Shown here piece after piece: positions 60,940 to 64,000 of a stretch of DNA of 64,000 nucleotides. The stretch lies in NCBI RefSeq assembly GCF_003597395.2, contig NC_133773.1, forward strand, positions 125,120,120-125,184,119. The letters are read 5' to 3'. The stretch is from Chelonoidis abingdonii. Taxonomy: Eukaryota > Chordata > Testudines > Testudinidae. The notes under the pieces are model-generated. The model searched no databases. It had not been told where the DNA came from and saw only the letters and a list, made by a program, of their open reading frames with translations. The stretch's first letter is position 1, and each line of letters starts with the position of its first letter. A program made the translations under genes and the position numbers.

Positions 60940-61272
60940 TCCTTATTTCCTTTAACATCATTATCCTTTCCCCGCCCCCAGTCCTTCTGTGACCTCCTGT
61001 CCATCAACATCCCTGACATCTCTGCACCTGTAGGCTTACTCTCTCATTTCCCTCAGTTTTATAGTTGGCTCCCTTAATTCCACTGGATCCTCTAACCCTG
61101 ACTCTCTTGCCTCTCTCTCCCACCATCCATCTCACTAACCCCCTCTATATTTATTCCCTCTGCAGAACACTTCTGAAGGAAACTTTCCACTCCAAGTTCA
61201 CCCACTCGTCCTTCTGTTCTGCTATCTTCCTTGAAAAATAGCTCCACTTCTCCTCCCTAATGGCATTCCATA
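60940..61272 (+). mobile_element. L2-like LINE, upstream piece
   Basis: A C/T-rich stretch resembling decayed L2 ORF2 sequence (TCTGCTATCTTCCTTGAAAA, ACTTCTCCTCCCTAATGGC). It stops at the duplication that flanks the hAT at 61281 and appears to resume after it. Confidence 0.4.
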
Positions 61273-61280
61273 CCTATAAC

Positions 61281-62253
61281 CAGTGATGAGCTGTCAAAAT
61301 ATTAACAACCAGTTCCCTCCTTCTCACCCCACGAGAGGGTCGTGCCCCCCCTGCCCCCCAGGACTCCTGCCCCATCCAACCCCCCATGTTCCTTGACANN
61401 NNNNNNNNNNNNNNNNNNNNNNNNNNNNNCCTTCCCTGTCCCCTAACTGCCCCCTGCCGCCCCATCCAACCTCTCTTCTTATTCCTGATGGCCCCCTGGG
61501 ACCCCTGCCCCATCCAACCACCCCTTCTCTCTGTCCCAACTGCCCCTGGAACCCCTGCCTCTGACTGCCTCCCACCATCCCCATCCAATCCCTGGTCCTT
61601 CCTGACTGCACCCCCAAGACCCTTGCCCCCATTCAATTCCCCTGTTCCCTGCCCTCGGACCGCTCCGAGTCTCAACGTTAATCCACCCCCCGCCCTCTAT
61701 CCAACACCTCCTCCCTGCTCCCTGCCCCCCTTACCACACTGCCTGGAGATGGGGGCCAGGGGCCAGCCCAGAGCCAGGGGCCAAAGCCGCTGGCCGGCCT
61801 GGAGTTGGGGGCCGGCCCGAAATTGGGGCCGGGAGCCTGCCACTGACCAGGCCGGAGTCGGGGGTCGGGCCGGAGTTGAGGACCGGGAGCTGGCCCGGAG
61901 CCGTGCCGCCCGGCCAGCCGGAATTAGGGCCAGGGCTGCCCAGAGACTCGCGGCACCTGGAGCCCTCCACATGCTCCCCACCCCAGCTCACCTGCAGGAA
62001 GCTGCTGCTTCCTTCTCAGCCCTCCCAGGCTTCCCGTGCTAACAGCTGATTGGCGGGAAGCCAGGAGGGGAAGCCTTCAGGGGAGGAGGCAGAGGCAGAG
62101 CTGGAGCCAGGTGAGCTGGGGCCGGGGGCAGGGCAGGGAGCTGCTGGAGCTTTTGTTACATTTAAAAGCCCTTTACAACCGGTTTTAAAAGGGCTTCTAA
62201 ATTTAACAACCGGTTCCTGCAAACCGGTGGGAACTGGCTCCAGCTCACCGCTG
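61281..62253. mobile_element. Non-autonomous hAT element with perfect 8-bp target duplication
   Basis: The ends CAGTGATGAGCTG and, inverted, CAGCTCACCGCTG, with exact CCTATAAC at 61273-61280 and 62254-62261. Sub-terminal AACAACCAGTTCC / AACAACCGGTTCC are partly repeated. The interior is C-rich on the left, CpG-rich on the right, and includes a hairpin CCTCCCAGGCTTCCCG ... CGGGAAGCCAGGAGG around GCTGATTGG. It contains the assembly gap. Long open frames here (such as 218 codons at 61386-62042) are compositional and cross the Ns. Confidence 0.9.
61399..61429. other. Assembly gap (31 Ns)
   Basis: A run of 31 undetermined bases inside the hAT element; its true length is unknown. Confidence 0.99.
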
Positions 62254-62261
62254 CCTATAAC

Positions 62262-63240
62262 CCCCAATGCTCATTTGCCACCTTCTACTGCCCCCTCAAG
62301 TCCTTAACCACCATCCTTAAATTCATAGATTCAAAGGCCAGAAGGAACCCCACTGATCATGTAGTCTGACCTCCTGCATAACACAGGCAATATTACCTCC
62401 CCCTCAGCCCAGGAGCTCGTTGACTTCAAGGAGACAATTGTCAGATTTTCATGTGAGTTTCCTCCATCCCCTCCTAATATCCTTTTCTCCTTTATCTCAG
62501 TCAGACTCTGAGGTCTCTTGCTCACTGTCGGTTTCCAATCCCTACACCCCCACCCAGTTTTGCCCCATGGCATACAAGCACATTTTATTATCCCCATCCT
62601 CAAAGAACCAAACCCCAAACAACTACTGTCCCATTTCCCTGGTTTCCTTTACATCTAAACTGAATGGACGGTGTATATCCACTGCTTTAACTCCCTCTCC
62701 TCTAAATCCCTCCTGAATTGCCTCCTGTCTTGCTTCTGCACTCTATGCTCCATTGAAACTGTTCTCCCCAATGTCTCCAAAGAGCTTTTCCTGACCAAGT
62801 TTTACATACTCCATTCTGTCCTTTCAATAAGGCCTATTCTTCACTCTGACAACTGTGCCAGCCTTCACAGCTCTCCAGTTCTTTCCCCCACTCCCATCTC
62901 CATGCCTTCCACACTGCCCCCTATGCCTGAAACAACTTCTCTATCCTGATATACACCTCATTCAAGTCCTTCTTAAAGGCTCAATTATATCACACACACC
63001 CCCCAGGCACACAAACCTGTATCACATGTTTTCCCCACCCCAACACTGCATTAGAGTGAGATCAGGAGAACCAAACAAACCCTGCCAAGCATGCACCCTC
63101 CTCCAACTTTCTCAGTGCATCTATTCTTATCTGTATTTGTCTTTTAGACCATAAGCTTCTCAGGCAAGGGTTGTCTTTGTATAGTGACAAGCCCATTGCC
63201 AACACTTAACAGGTGACAAACTGTACATAAATAATAATGA
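62262..63240 (+). mobile_element. L2-like LINE, downstream piece with RT remnant
   Basis: The 62420-62716 plus frame contains PNNYCPISLVSFTSKLNGRC, a decayed form of the RT motif that starts the fingers domain in L2/CR1-type LINEs. Later parts end with an ATAAGCTTCTCAGGCAAGGG terminus like other L2 ends here. A CR1 fragment (62318-62445) interrupts it. Confidence 0.65.
62318..62445 (-). mobile_element. CR1 3'-end fragment inside the L2-like LINE
   Basis: TTCATAGATTCAAAGGCCAG, AAGGAACCCCACTGATCATG and GTCTGACCTCCTGCATAACA are the complement of a CR1 3' end. Confidence 0.75.
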
Positions 63241-63499
63241 TCGTCAGTAATAGTAAATGTATGTCCTCATGCTTTACCAAACACTAAAAGCCAATTACCC
63301 TGGATTATCTCCATATAATAAATTCTCAGCCGCTACAATGCATTTCAGAGCTACAGAACTGAAAATGAAGGACATACTAGAATAAAGTTAAACATACAGG
63401 TGAGAATGGCATCTTTACTGTGAGATTCTCCCATTACATGTATTTGAGAGGGGGTGTTCAGCAGCACTGCACATTATCTAGTTTATTGGACAGATCTGG

Positions 63500-63575
63500 G
63501 GAGTGGGAATCGGCCATTGCTGGGTTCTAATCATGGCTCTGCCACTCATAGTTTTTGTCCTCTCTGAGCACAAGA
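63500..63575 (+). mobile_element. MIR fragment
   Basis: CATTGCTGGGTTCTAATCAT followed by GGCTCTGCCACTCATAG is a short MIR core segment. Confidence 0.45.
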
Positions 63576-63863
63576 ATTTGTCATGAATCCATGTGCTACA
63601 GACACAATAATAAAAGCTAAAGCTGACAAACCCCTGACCTCTCAGCCCTGGCCTCTCAGCTCCAAAAAACACAAGCCTTTAATACCTGAGCCAAAGAAGA
63701 TAGTAGAAGCATGTTGACAGTTATTACCTTACTCTCTCTGTGGCACATGTCTAGTGGGAAGTACACACAGGTTACATACTGCACGTGACAGCTGATCTGG
63801 AGCTCACAAGGAATGAAGGCTCTTTGCTCCAAGGCCAGCGACAATTTGGGCCCTTTCAACTGA

Positions 63864-64000
63864 GGCCTGGCCTATACTATGCATTTAAACCGATTTTAGC
63901 TGTACCCGTCCACACTACAAGGCCCTTTATATCGATATAAAGGGCTCTTTAAATCGGTTTCTGTACTCCTCCCCGACGAGAGGAGTAGCGCTAAAATCGG
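63864..64000 (+). mobile_element. Harbinger-type element, left end, cut by the window edge
   Basis: It starts GGCCTGGCCTATACTATGC, close to the 40138 element terminus, and continues with CCGATTTTAGC and CTCCCCGACGAGAGGAGTAG. A perfect 24-bp palindrome lies at 63922-63945, centred on ATCGAT. The rest lies outside the window. Confidence 0.75.

Larger units (their letters stand above)
58665..64000 (-). other. DOK7: DOK7 intron, 5' part continuing beyond the window
   Basis: This is sequence upstream of the first PTB-coding exon. The exons for the PH domain were looked for and not found before the window edge. It contains a palindromic repeat, a MIR, an L2-like LINE broken by a hAT and a CR1 fragment, and a partial Harbinger element at the edge. 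The stretches 59.0-59.7 and 59.9-60.9 kb show nothing recognisable. Confidence 0.65.

Noticed and set aside
61386..62042. A 218-codon plus-strand open frame, the longest in the window.
   Set aside because: It crosses the 31-N gap, is made of Pro/Ser-rich low-complexity sequence inside a hAT element, and matches no domain. Its length comes from C-rich composition.

Overview
The window looks like nuclear DNA of a reptile, most probably a cryptodiran turtle. It is AT-rich and full of CR1 retroposon fragments, mostly 5'-truncated. It also holds MIR-type SINEs, L2-like LINE remains and non-autonomous hAT, Harbinger and mariner/Tigger DNA transposons. One SINE near 39.7 kb has a tRNA-like head and a CR1-like tail, the build of the turtle polIII/SINE (Cry) family. 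One run of 31 Ns (61399-61429) and a single N (50201) show that this is draft assembly sequence. There is no prokaryotic gene organisation and no CRISPR array.

Only one host gene can be supported: DOK7, the cytoplasmic adaptor that activates the muscle kinase MuSK at the neuromuscular junction. It lies on the minus strand and is spread over more than 31 kb. Three exons are visible: the first part of the PTB domain (58464-58664), the end of the PTB domain (46661-46780), and the large last coding exon ending at a TAA at 27014-27016. Splice sites and phases fit these three pieces. By analogy with human DOK7, the upstream exons for the PH domain should lie beyond base 64000. One short in-phase exon between 27.9 and 46.6 kb was not found.

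Downstream of DOK7 (bases 1-27013) I see no host gene. From left to right this part holds a decayed hAT transposase pseudogene interrupted by an inverted-dimer retroposon (3-5 kb), a solo LTR with 4-bp target duplication (8.3-8.9 kb), a GC-rich hAT element with perfect 8-bp target duplication (9.1-9.7 kb), a long hairpin (12.9-13.1 kb), a Tigger-type transposon with a broken transposase (14.0-16.4 kb), several MIRs, and a MIR split by a hAT-like element (22.7-23.5 kb).

The DOK7 introns hold most of the remaining repeats: CR1 copies (31.7, 33.6-34.0 and 36.5-37.0 kb), the turtle-type SINE, and a 5.3-kb Harbinger element nested inside a mariner-type MITE (40.0-45.6 kb). Further along are a second inverted-dimer retroposon, three hAT elements with 8-bp target duplications (49.7, 57.1 and 61.3 kb), an L2-like LINE broken up by later insertions (60.9-63.2 kb), and the start of another Harbinger element running off the right edge. 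I found no new multi-gene system. The most unusual structures are the two inverted-dimer retroposons flanked by target duplications, and a GC-rich hairpin module containing a CCAAT motif that is shared by hAT elements with different termini.
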